Positions 1 through 5,294 of a stretch of 5,294 bases of DNA are shown here, piece by piece; position 1 is the first letter of the stretch; each line of letters starts with the position of its first letter. Where the stretch lies: the NCBI GenBank assembly GCA_020849195.1, contig JADLGT010000226.1:1-5294 (forward strand). Direction: 5' to 3'. This DNA is from Bacteroidia bacterium. GTDB taxonomy: Bacteria > Bacteroidota > Bacteroidia > JABDFU01. The position numbers and the translations under genes are program-made. The notes beneath the pieces were generated by a model. That model saw nothing but the letters and a program-made list of their open reading frames with translations. It searched no databases and had not been told where the DNA came from.

Positions 1-868
1 GCGCAAGCTTCAACGCTATTAAATATGATTTTTGCTGTCCCTGCGAACCGTACTTTTTTATTGGATAGCCATCGAGTGTTAACTCTAAATCATCTTTATG
101 GGCACCAACTGTTGAGTACTGCAAAGCACAGTCTTTATTAAATGCTGTTTTTAAAATTTCCTTAAAATTTTCATTGTTCATGTCCGATCGGTAGCTTACA
201 TGAACTTTTTCATTTCCGCCCGAAATCAGTTCGTAGTATTTTTGAAAAGAAGGGAGTAAACTCTCAATCAGGCTAGTTCGTTTTTTGTTAATTCGTTTAC
301 CAAACACGATAAGCTGTTCGTCCCATACTTCAAGGGAATCGTTTTCAAACCTTCCTACAGCGGCAAGTTGTTTCAACAACGCATTACGCTGAGCCACAAT
401 TTTGTTGTAGGAAATAAGGTCGTCGAGATATGCGTGGTCGAACTGCGACACAACGCTATCCATAAATTTTCGTCTGCTCTCGCTGCCTTCGTTTATAATG
501 TCTGTATCTGCGGGCGATATCATTACCAAAGGAAGCAAACCAATATGGGCAGCTAAGCGATCGTATTCCTTTTTATTTCGCTTAAATTGTTTTTTATGAT
601 TACGCTTTTGTCCGCAATATAGTTCTTCATTGTTTCCTTCCAGTTCAACTATTCCTTGTATCACAAAAAAAGGTGCTTCGTGAAGTATGTTTTGACTATC
701 GACAGGATTAAAAAAACTTTTACAAAATGAGAGGTAATGTATTGCATCCAACAAATTGGTTTTGCCCTCGCCATTGCTGCCGGTAAAGCAATTAATACCC
801 TGGCAGAATTCGAGATCGACCGATGCGTAGTTTTTAAAATTAACTAAGGATATAGATTTAAGAAACAT
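1..868 (-). CDS. recF: DNA replication and repair protein RecF (3' end cut by window edge)
   Basis: RecF is an SMC/ABC-type ATPase that, with RecO and RecR, loads RecA onto gapped DNA during replication-linked repair. The frame is open from the ATG at 868 to the left edge, giving 289 residues. RecF proteins usually have about 360 to 370, so roughly the last 75, including Walker B and the D-loop, lie outside the window. Visible: the N-terminus MFLKSISLVNFKNY, typical of the family; the Walker A loop GSNGEGKTN at residues 30-38; the stretch LLDAIHYLSFCKSFF just after it; and the ABC signature region GSQGQQKSYLIALKLA at 274-289, ending at the edge. ATG 868 is chosen because it puts the family N-terminus at residue 1. 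The upstream neighbour is a propeller gene 321 bases away, so recF is probably expressed independently. An inverted repeat lies directly before the start. Nothing in the visible part looks broken. Confidence 0.95.
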   Translation of the reverse strand, partial: MFLKSISLVNFKNYASVDLEFCQGINCFTGSNGEGKTNLLDAIHYLSFCKSFFNPVDSQNILHEAPFFVIQGIVELEGNNEELYCGQKRNHKKQFKRNKKEYDRLAAHIGLLPLVMISPADTDIINEGSESRRKFMDSVVSQFDHAYLDDLISYNKIVAQRNALLKQLAAVGRFENDSLEVWDEQLIVFGKRINKKRTSLIESLLPSFQKYYELISGGNEKVHVSYRSDMNNENFKEILKTAFNKDCALQYSTVGAHKDDLELTLDGYPIKKYGSQGQQKSYLIALKLA

Positions 869-1189
869 TTGTACAATAAATTTAAATAATTTAAATGGGT
901 TATTGTATCTATTCTAATAAAATAGCTCTTCTTAATCGTTTGAGGATAGTTCTCTGTGAACACCGATACATTCAAAACAAGTTTGGAAGGAAACTTTGTA
1001 CATTAATACCATGCTTTTTGAATTGTTGAAGAAGTAATAAACATGTAGGCAGTAATTTAACAGGAAAAAATAAGGTCATCGGCCGGATTACTTGAAAATT
1101 GGCAGCGACAATCTGTTGAGGTCTGCATCTACAAATCAAAAATACATCTGACCTATCTGAAATAATTAAAATCAAAATATATTGTGAAT
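869..1189. other. 321-base intergenic gap between the propeller gene and recF
   Basis: Apart from the inverted repeat next to recF, I see nothing I can name here. A minus-strand open frame of 67 codons (972-1175) begins 14 bases after the propeller stop. It has no recognisable domain, has an unusual Leu/Phe/Pro/Cys-rich composition, and is more likely chance than a gene. I found no GC-rich hairpin followed by a T run that would serve as a terminator for the propeller gene. I also found no clear TTTG / TAnnTTTG Bacteroidota promoter pair, no tRNA-like fold and no insertion-sequence ends. Confidence 0.6.
872..907 (-). repeat. Imperfect inverted repeat directly upstream of recF
   Basis: Read on the recF strand, TACAATAA (900-907) and TTATTGTA (872-879) are exact reverse complements. 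Between them lie CCC (897-899) and the inner dyad ATTTAAAT-T-ATTTAAAT (880-896), itself a perfect palindrome around one base. RNA could fold an 8-bp outer stem, a 3-base bulge and a 7-bp AT stem with a 3-base loop. The element ends 3 bases before the recF ATG, so it would cover the ribosome entry region if it formed in mRNA. As DNA it could be an operator; TACAAT also resembles a -10 box. The symmetry is read directly from the sequence. A regulatory role is inferred, and palindromes arise easily in AT-rich DNA. Confidence 0.5.
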
Positions 1190-2941
1190 TTATTTATTCA
1201 ACACTGTGGAGAAGACTCCATGCCCTTCTGTACCAACAAATAAAACAGAATTATCAGAAGCGAGGCTTGTTATAGTTAAGTTAGTTAGGCCTGTATTTTG
1301 AGAAGACCATGTTTCGCCATTATCTGAAGACACGAAGATTCCAGAACCGACTGTTCCTGCAATTACATAATTCTTGTACTGATACATAGTATAAACATAT
1401 TTATCTTCTAGTCCGGATTTTTTCCAAGAATTGCCTTTATTATAAGAAACAAATACACCATGATCGGTTCCTGAAAATAAAATTTTTCCGGTTGATAAAA
1501 GAACCGATATTGTTGTAGAATTAAGATTTTCTTTAGGTGTTTTTTTCCATCGCTTACCCTTATCTGCCGAAATAAAAATTTCCCCCTCCCCAGTAACGGC
1601 ATAGATATACTGACTGTCTGCTGTTAATGTCAGAATCATTTTATCATCTAAACCCCTGTTTAATAAACTATCCTTTGATGTAGTCTTATCATAAAGTATT
1701 ACCCCATGATTTGTTCCAAAGTATATATATTTATCATCGGATGTTGCAGTGTTAATGCGAATATTTTTAAAATGTGATTGAACCGGATACCAACTTATAC
1801 TGTTATTAGAGATTTGAAATAATCCTTTAAGTGTTCCAATCAATAAATGGTTTTTATTGGGAATAAGACAGGTGATATATTTTTGAAAACTGCTATCAAG
1901 CGGGGCAGACCAATTAGTTCCTGCATCTGAACTATAAAAAAGACCTTTGTTTTGAGCTCCTGCATATAATTTATTTTTAAAGTAAATTAAAGAGCTTATA
2001 TAAGCATTTGCTATACCATTAATCAGTTGCCATTCATTCCCATCTGCAAAACGGTATAAACCATTACTTGTCGCAACTAATATTTGATTTCCTTGATTAA
2101 GAATAGCATATATTATATGGCTGGCTAAACCTTTATTTGTTTCGACCCATGTTGTTCCGTTATCTTTTGAACAAAATATGCCTCCTCTCAAAGTGCCTAT
2201 TAATAAATTATCACCAACCGCAGCAATAGCATTAACTAATTTGTCTGTTTGCTTTATCTCTTTCCATGACTGTCCATTATTATCTGAACAATAAATACCT
2301 AAAAAATTTCCGGCAAATAGTAATGAGTCTTTAATTGCTAAAGTTGTTACTTGTATATTTTCAAAACCTGTTAGTAACCAATTTAAGCCATTGTCATTTG
2401 AGCGAAATATTCCTCCATCGGTAGCTGCAAATAATACATTTTTTGATTTCAAAAATGTATTTATAGAGTTGTTCGATAAGCCATTATTAGAACGAGTCCA
2501 AGAGTTTCCATCATTTTGAGATACGAATATTCCACCTCCATAAGTCCCCGCTAACAGCCGACTTCCGCTTACAGCAAGACATAAAACTGAATCATTAGTT
2601 AAACCAATATTTACAGGCATCCACTTTTTTCCATTATCAGTTGAACGGAAAATACCATTTCCATAAGTCCCGGCAAATAATAGATTGCTGTCCTTTTTGC
2701 ATAGTACATGAACATCCGCAATAACATTCAGTCCCAAATTCAAGGACTTCCAACTAACACCATTATTATCGGAATAAAAAATATTTCCCTGATGACTCCC
2801 GACAAACCAATCATTATTAACAGTGAGAATGCAAGTTACATCACCGCCTTCGGGACCAGAAGTTTGTTGCCAAACCCATTGTGCTTGAATAGAAATAGGA
2901 GCGCAAAATAAAAATATCAAAACAATTATAAATAGCTTCAT
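1190..2941 (-). CDS. Secreted Asp-box (BNR/sortilin-like) beta-propeller protein, 14 repeats
   Basis: Exported protein of unknown function, built almost entirely from beta-propeller blades. A signal peptide fills residues 1-20 (MK, a hydrophobic run, then SIQA before QW), with likely signal peptidase I cleavage after A20. The rest is 14 units of about 40 residues, each with a strand pair like LLFAGTxGGGIFxS, usually followed by an Asp box S-x-D/N-x-G-x-x-W. Clear boxes end at W64, W107, W148, W188, W226, W265, W344, W465, W506 and W545. Those at W304 and W384 are degenerate, and unit 10 (about 405-425) has none. Unit 14 stops after its inner strands (VLFVGTEGHGVFS), and the N-terminal WQQTSGPEGG resembles the missing outer strand, suggesting ring closure. 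Fourteen units fit two seven-bladed propellers. Such proteins are often auto-annotated as Ycf48-like, sortilin-like or sialidase-like, but no catalytic residues are identifiable. There is no type IX sorting domain at the C-terminus. The gene is more AT-rich than its neighbours. Confidence 0.85.
   Translation of the reverse strand: MKLFIIVLIFLFCAPISIQAQWVWQQTSGPEGGDVTCILTVNNDWFVGSHQGNIFYSDNNGVSWKSLNLGLNVIADVHVLCKKDSNLLFAGTYGNGIFRSTDNGKKWMPVNIGLTNDSVLCLAVSGSRLLAGTYGGGIFVSQNDGNSWTRSNNGLSNNSINTFLKSKNVLFAATDGGIFRSNDNGLNWLLTGFENIQVTTLAIKDSLLFAGNFLGIYCSDNNGQSWKEIKQTDKLVNAIAAVGDNLLIGTLRGGIFCSKDNGTTWVETNKGLASHIIYAILNQGNQILVATSNGLYRFADGNEWQLINGIANAYISSLIYFKNKLYAGAQNKGLFYSSDAGTNWSAPLDSSFQKYITCLIPNKNHLLIGTLKGLFQISNNSISWYPVQSHFKNIRINTATSDDKYIYFGTNHGVILYDKTTSKDSLLNRGLDDKMILTLTADSQYIYAVTGEGEIFISADKGKRWKKTPKENLNSTTISVLLSTGKILFSGTDHGVFVSYNKGNSWKKSGLEDKYVYTMYQYKNYVIAGTVGSGIFVSSDNGETWSSQNTGLTNLTITSLASDNSVLFVGTEGHGVFSTVLNK
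1211..2842 (-). repeat. Array of 14 degenerate Asp-box repeats inside the propeller gene
   Basis: Residues 34-577 of the propeller protein consist of 14 units. Successive box tryptophans are spaced 43, 41, 40, 38, 39, 39, 40 and 40 residues apart through W384, then 81 across the box-less unit 10, then 41 and 39. The shared core is an inner strand ending in AGT or a variant, a GGGIF-type turn and strand, then SxDNGxxW and NxGL. The units have diverged in both protein and DNA sequence, so this is an old structural repeat rather than a recent tandem duplication. Recombination between units looks unlikely. Confidence 0.8.
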
Positions 2942-2949
2942 TTTTTTTT
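2942..2949 (-). promoter_or_regulatory. Poly-A leader directly before the propeller start codon
   Basis: On the coding strand eight A residues run directly into the ATG at 2941, with no Shine-Dalgarno-like GGAG upstream. Bacteroidota ribosomes are known to favour A-rich leaders over Shine-Dalgarno pairing, so this supports the chosen start. A run of nine A residues could also be slippage-prone, but it lies outside the coding frame except for the A of the ATG. Confidence 0.45.
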
Positions 2950-2981
2950 ACAGTATCTTAAGTAAACCGATAAAACAAACG

Positions 2982-3221
2982 CTATGCTTTATCTTCTTCT
3001 TTTTTCCCTCTCTTATATATTACGAGGCCATTTAAAAAGTTACGAAGTATTTGATCGCCACACTCGCGGTAGTTTGGATGATCTTCCTTTCGGAAAAATG
3101 CTCCGAGTTCGGCTTTGGTTATTCTGAAATCGACGAGTTTAAGTATTTCAACAATGTCGTCGTCGCGTAGTTGTAATGCTACACGTAATTTTTTTAAAAT
3201 ATCGTTATTAGTAAGCGGCAT
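2982..3221 (-). CDS. DUF1456 family protein (YehS-like), single repeat
   Basis: Small 79-residue cytoplasmic protein of the DUF1456 family, function unknown. Visible family features are NNDILKKLRVALQL (residues 5-18), an acidic DDDIVEIL (20-27), FRKEDHPNYRECGDQILRNFL (43-63) and NGLVIYKRGK (64-73). As I recall it, Escherichia coli YehS is about 156 residues with two such repeats. This protein has one, and it mixes features of both: the N-terminal half and RECGDQ look like the YehS second repeat, while RKED and the LNGL..KRGK tail look like the first. Only 23 bases separate its ATG from the phosphatase stop and the upstream frame belongs to that gene, so no second repeat has been lost by misannotation. 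There is no signal peptide or membrane segment. It is probably cotranscribed with the phosphatase. Family assignment is firm; no function can be given. Confidence 0.85.
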   Translation of the reverse strand: MPLTNNDILKKLRVALQLRDDDIVEILKLVDFRITKAELGAFFRKEDHPNYRECGDQILRNFLNGLVIYKRGKKEEDKA

Positions 3222-3244
3222 ATTAAATTAACTGATGAGAAATT

Positions 3245-4474
3245 TTATTTAAACCTACACCCAAACAATGCAATGTCATCTACATAAGGCCTTTTGCCTT
3301 TGTGCGCAATTAATTCGTGCACGATGCGTTTATTTAAATCGCTCATGCGAATAGACGAGAAATTAAGAAGCAAATTATTTAATGCTTGTATGCTAAATTC
3401 TTCGCCCTGTTCATTTTCCAGTTCAACAACGCCATCGGTATAACATACAACAAAGTCGTTGGGATTAATTTTTACAATTCCTTCTTTAATAGACACTATT
3501 TCATCCAACATTCCTAATCCTGTACAACCCATTCGCAGTTGCATAGTATTAGTTCCGCTTATAAGTAAAGGAGGGTTGTGTCCTGCATTTATGTAGTTAA
3601 GCGTTTGTGTTTTCACATTGTATTTAGCAATGAAAAAAGTAATAAACTTTTCGCCTTTGGCATTCAGCATTACTTTTTTATTGAGTGCACGAATTAGTTC
3701 GGTAAGCGATTTGTGCAATGTGAGGAGTACTCGCAAATTAGCCTGAAAATTCGACATGAGTAAAGCGGCTGCTATTCCTTTTCCCGATACATCTCCCATA
3801 CAAAAGGCAACTTCACTGTCGTTCAATGGAATAAAATCGTAATAGTCGCCTCCAACTTGTTGATGAGGCAAATACGTTGCCGACATTTCCATTTTGTCGT
3901 CGTTAGGAAGCGAACTTGGAAAAAGCATTGATTGCATTTCCGACGCAAGCTCTAACTCTTTTTGCACTGCCACCTGCCGGATATTTTCTTTAGCCAATTT
4001 TTTATTTTCAATAGCAACAAAAATTATGTTGGCTAAAGTTTGAATGAAAGGCAAATGTTTAATAGCAGGACTTACGGCTACTTTTTCTTCTTCCAAGTCG
4101 CCGAGTAAAATATAAGCAAGTGGGTTCGTTTTATGAAATACCGGTACAACAATTTCGAATGAATTACGCAGTACTTCAGAAGAAAAATGAATAGTTGTTA
4201 TTTCATTAATATTCAACAAGTATTTTTCAACATCAATTTGATTATACTCATTGCCAACGCCATATTTTAAAATACATGCCCAATTTCCCGGGTCATTCGA
4301 AAAGAGAACTAACTTTCCTATGTTAAGTTCGTTCCTTAAAAAATCTTCAAATATTTTCAGCAAGCCTTCCTTGGAAAGATTATTGTTAATAGCCTTTGTA
4401 ACCTCAAGCAGCAGATTCAGCTTTAAGTCTTTATATTTTACCGACAATGAGCGTCCGGAAATTTTTTTACTCAT
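3245..4474 (-). CDS. GAF and SpoIIE/PP2C-type Ser/Thr protein phosphatase
   Basis: Predicted cytoplasmic metal-dependent phosphatase of the SpoIIE/RsbU group, which dephosphorylates phosphoserine or phosphothreonine on regulators such as STAS anti-anti-sigma factors. With the start at 4474 it has 409 residues. A GAF-like sensory domain covers about 20-158, followed by a helical linker with the family motif KELELASEMQSMLFPSSLP (172-190). The phosphatase domain (about 195-408) carries the expected motifs: GGDYYDF (208-214, metal ligand D210), GDVSGKGIAAALL (227-239, D228), NAGHNPPLL (296-304), YTDGVVE (345-351, D347) and VDDIALF (398-404, D399/D400). No membrane segment is seen, so the input is probably a cytosolic ligand or partner. 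The frame extends upstream to a possible ATG at 4513, but ATG 4474 is preferred: it overlaps the lpxD-like stop by only 8 bases and has an A-rich leader. No anti-sigma kinase or STAS gene is in the window, so its substrate is unknown. Confidence 0.9.
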   Translation of the reverse strand: MSKKISGRSLSVKYKDLKLNLLLEVTKAINNNLSKEGLLKIFEDFLRNELNIGKLVLFSNDPGNWACILKYGVGNEYNQIDVEKYLLNINEITTIHFSSEVLRNSFEIVVPVFHKTNPLAYILLGDLEEEKVAVSPAIKHLPFIQTLANIIFVAIENKKLAKENIRQVAVQKELELASEMQSMLFPSSLPNDDKMEMSATYLPHQQVGGDYYDFIPLNDSEVAFCMGDVSGKGIAAALLMSNFQANLRVLLTLHKSLTELIRALNKKVMLNAKGEKFITFFIAKYNVKTQTLNYINAGHNPPLLISGTNTMQLRMGCTGLGMLDEIVSIKEGIVKINPNDFVVCYTDGVVELENEQGEEFSIQALNNLLLNFSSIRMSDLNKRIVHELIAHKGKRPYVDDIALFGCRFK

Positions 4475-4493
4475 ACGATTTACTTTTTTTGTT
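4467..4493 (-). promoter_or_regulatory. Start/stop overlap and A-rich leader coupling the phosphatase to the lpxD-like gene
   Basis: The sequence ATGAGTAA (4474-4467) contains the phosphatase ATG and, in another frame, the TAA of the lpxD-like gene. Just upstream on the coding strand is AACAAAAAAAGTAAATCGT, an A-rich leader of the kind Bacteroidota use instead of Shine-Dalgarno pairing. The arrangement suggests that ribosomes ending the acyltransferase reinitiate on the phosphatase. It is the main reason for preferring this start over the ATG at 4513. The overlap is seen directly; coupling is inferred. Confidence 0.6.
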
Positions 4494-5294
4494 ATATAAA
4501 TCAAGATGCTCAATTAGTTCAGGAATTTTTTTTATGAGTGCTATCTCCCTCATTTTTTCTCTGGCTTCTATTGCCGGACTTCCAAAATATGTTTTGCCGG
4601 GCTCTAAATCTTTTACTAATCCCGCTTGACCTAATACCACAGCCCCCTTCCCTATCCGGAGGTTGCTTGGTACACCTACTTGTCCCCAAAGGGTTACATT
4701 ATCTTCAACTGTTACAACCCCCGAAATACCTACCTGCGAAGCAAAAAGACACATTTGTCCAATTACAGTATCGTGGCCTATTTGAACGTGCCTATCCATT
4801 TTGGTTCCTTTTCCAATTACTGTATCACCCGATACACCTCTGTCTATGGTACATAATGCTCCTATTTCAACATCGTCGTGAATTACAACTCTGCCACAGG
4901 TAAGCAAACGTTCGTATTTGTCGGGGCGCTTTTTATAATAAAACGCATCGGATCCGATAACGCTGCCACTATGAATAATTACATTATTCCCGATTATGCA
5001 ATTGTTGTATATAACTACGTTAGGATGAATAACACAATCGTTTCCAACCCGAACATTGTTGCCGAGATAAACACCGGGCATTATAATAGTGTTTTTTCCT
5101 ATTGATGCCGTATCACTGATTTGCTTTAGCGAATAAGTTGCAGGGCTAAAGTGAGCTACCAATTTATTAAAGTCTCTAAAAGGGTCGTCAGATATAAGCA
5201 GCGCTTTACCCGGAGGGCAGTTAACTTTTTTATTGATAAGAATTGTGGTTGCATTTGATGCCAATGCTTTGTCGTAGTACTTGGGATGATCTAC
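4467..5294 (-). CDS. lpxD: LpxD-like UDP-3-O-acylglucosamine N-acyltransferase (5' end cut by window edge)
   Basis: Left-handed beta-helix acyltransferase of the LpxD family, which transfers a 3-hydroxyacyl chain from acyl carrier protein to the 2-amino group of UDP-3-O-acyl-glucosamine in lipid A synthesis, at the cytoplasmic side of the inner membrane. The frame is open to the right edge, leaving 275 visible residues. The first, VDHPKYYDKALASNATTILI, resemble the LpxD N-terminal sugar-binding domain, so the TTG at 5264 is not the true start and perhaps 30 to 70 residues are missing. Hexapeptide repeats run from about visible residue 60 to 225 (IGKNTIIMPGVYLG, VRVGNDCVIHPNVVI, IGNNVIIHSGSVIG). 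The likely catalytic His is H174 in HVQIGHDTVIG. The C-terminus is helical (REKMREIALIKKIPELIEHL). IGSDAFYY (113-120) replaces the more usual IGxDGFGF, as in the shorter second LpxD-like protein I recall from many Bacteroidota, so its exact substrate may differ. It overlaps the phosphatase start by 8 bases. Confidence 0.88.
   Translation of the reverse strand, partial: VDHPKYYDKALASNATTILINKKVNCPPGKALLISDDPFRDFNKLVAHFSPATYSLKQISDTASIGKNTIIMPGVYLGNNVRVGNDCVIHPNVVIYNNCIIGNNVIIHSGSVIGSDAFYYKKRPDKYERLLTCGRVVIHDDVEIGALCTIDRGVSGDTVIGKGTKMDRHVQIGHDTVIGQMCLFASQVGISGVVTVEDNVTLWGQVGVPSNLRIGKGAVVLGQAGLVKDLEPGKTYFGSPAIEAREKMREIALIKKIPELIEHLDLYNKKSKSYE

Noticed and set aside
368..556. Plus-strand open frame inside recF
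   Set aside because: It lies wholly antisense to the clear recF coding frame and its product is not recognisable. The other plus-strand frames, at 2708-2911, 4251-4499, 4447-4629, 4538-4903 and 4878-5105, are likewise shadows of minus-strand genes.
1119..1154. Inverted repeat AGGTC/GACCT downstream of the propeller gene as a terminator
   Set aside because: It has only 5 perfect pairs across a 26-base loop, further pairing is broken, and no T run follows on the minus strand.
972..1175. 67-codon minus-strand open frame as a gene
   Set aside because: It has no recognisable domain, no supporting leader and an implausible composition rich in Leu, Phe, Pro and Cys. It does not resemble a sorting domain for the propeller either.
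2882..2941. Lipoprotein signal at Cys13 of the propeller protein
   Set aside because: The residue before the Cys is Phe within the hydrophobic core, which does not fit a lipobox. SIQA before QW fits ordinary signal peptidase I cleavage.
1190..2941. Propeller protein as a GH74 xyloglucanase or a sialidase
   Set aside because: The repeat architecture is similar, but I could not identify the catalytic aspartates of GH74 or the arginine triad and FRIP motif of sialidases. Asp boxes alone do not indicate enzyme activity.
2947..2966. Small inverted repeat TTTAC/GTAAA between DUF1456 and the propeller gene
   Set aside because: The stem is only 5 bp of mostly AT pairs with a 10-base loop. That is too weak to call a terminator or operator.
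4475..4513. Longer phosphatase beginning at ATG 4513
   Set aside because: It would add 13 residues (MSILIYITKKVNR) and overlap the upstream gene by 47 bases. The ATG at 4474 gives an 8-base overlap, has an A-rich leader, and leaves the GAF domain intact.
5262..5264. TTG as the start codon of the lpxD-like gene
   Set aside because: The frame stays open to the window edge, and the residues before the TTG (VDHPKYYDKA) continue the LpxD N-terminal domain. The gene is therefore cut by the window rather than starting here.

Overview
This window looks like a piece of an AT-rich Bacteroidota chromosome. The RecF N-terminus and signature motif, the LpxD-like acyltransferase with its IGSDAFYY motif, the GAF-SpoIIE phosphatase and a secreted Asp-box propeller all fit that phylum. 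So do the A-rich stretches, in place of Shine-Dalgarno motifs, before two of the starts. All genes lie on the minus strand, so transcription runs from high to low coordinates. I see no RNA gene, insertion sequence, phage gene or CRISPR array.

In transcription order: (1) an lpxD-like N-acyltransferase (4467-5294) whose 5' end lies beyond the right edge; (2) a GAF plus SpoIIE/PP2C-type protein phosphatase (3245-4474) whose start overlaps the lpxD-like stop by 8 bases; (3) a 79-residue single-repeat DUF1456 (YehS-like) protein (2982-3221), 23 bases later; (4) a 583-residue secreted protein (1190-2941), 40 bases later, made almost wholly of 14 Asp-box repeats; (5) a 321-base gap; (6) recF (1-868), whose 3' end lies beyond the left edge.

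Genes 1 to 3 are packed like one operon. Gene 4 could be read through from it, but it is visibly more AT-rich and functionally unrelated, so it may be a later insertion. recF probably has its own expression signals: an imperfect 36-base inverted repeat ends 3 bases before its start codon.

The cellular roles are mixed. There is lipid A (or related sugar-nucleotide) acylation, a Ser/Thr phosphatase that probably feeds a partner-switching or other signalling pathway not encoded here, a small protein of unknown function, an exported propeller, and recombinational repair. I see no convincing evidence of a new defence or mobile system. The points most worth a second look are the recF leader dyad, the 14-repeat propeller without a sorting domain, the single-repeat DUF1456 protein and the coupling of the phosphatase to the acyltransferase.
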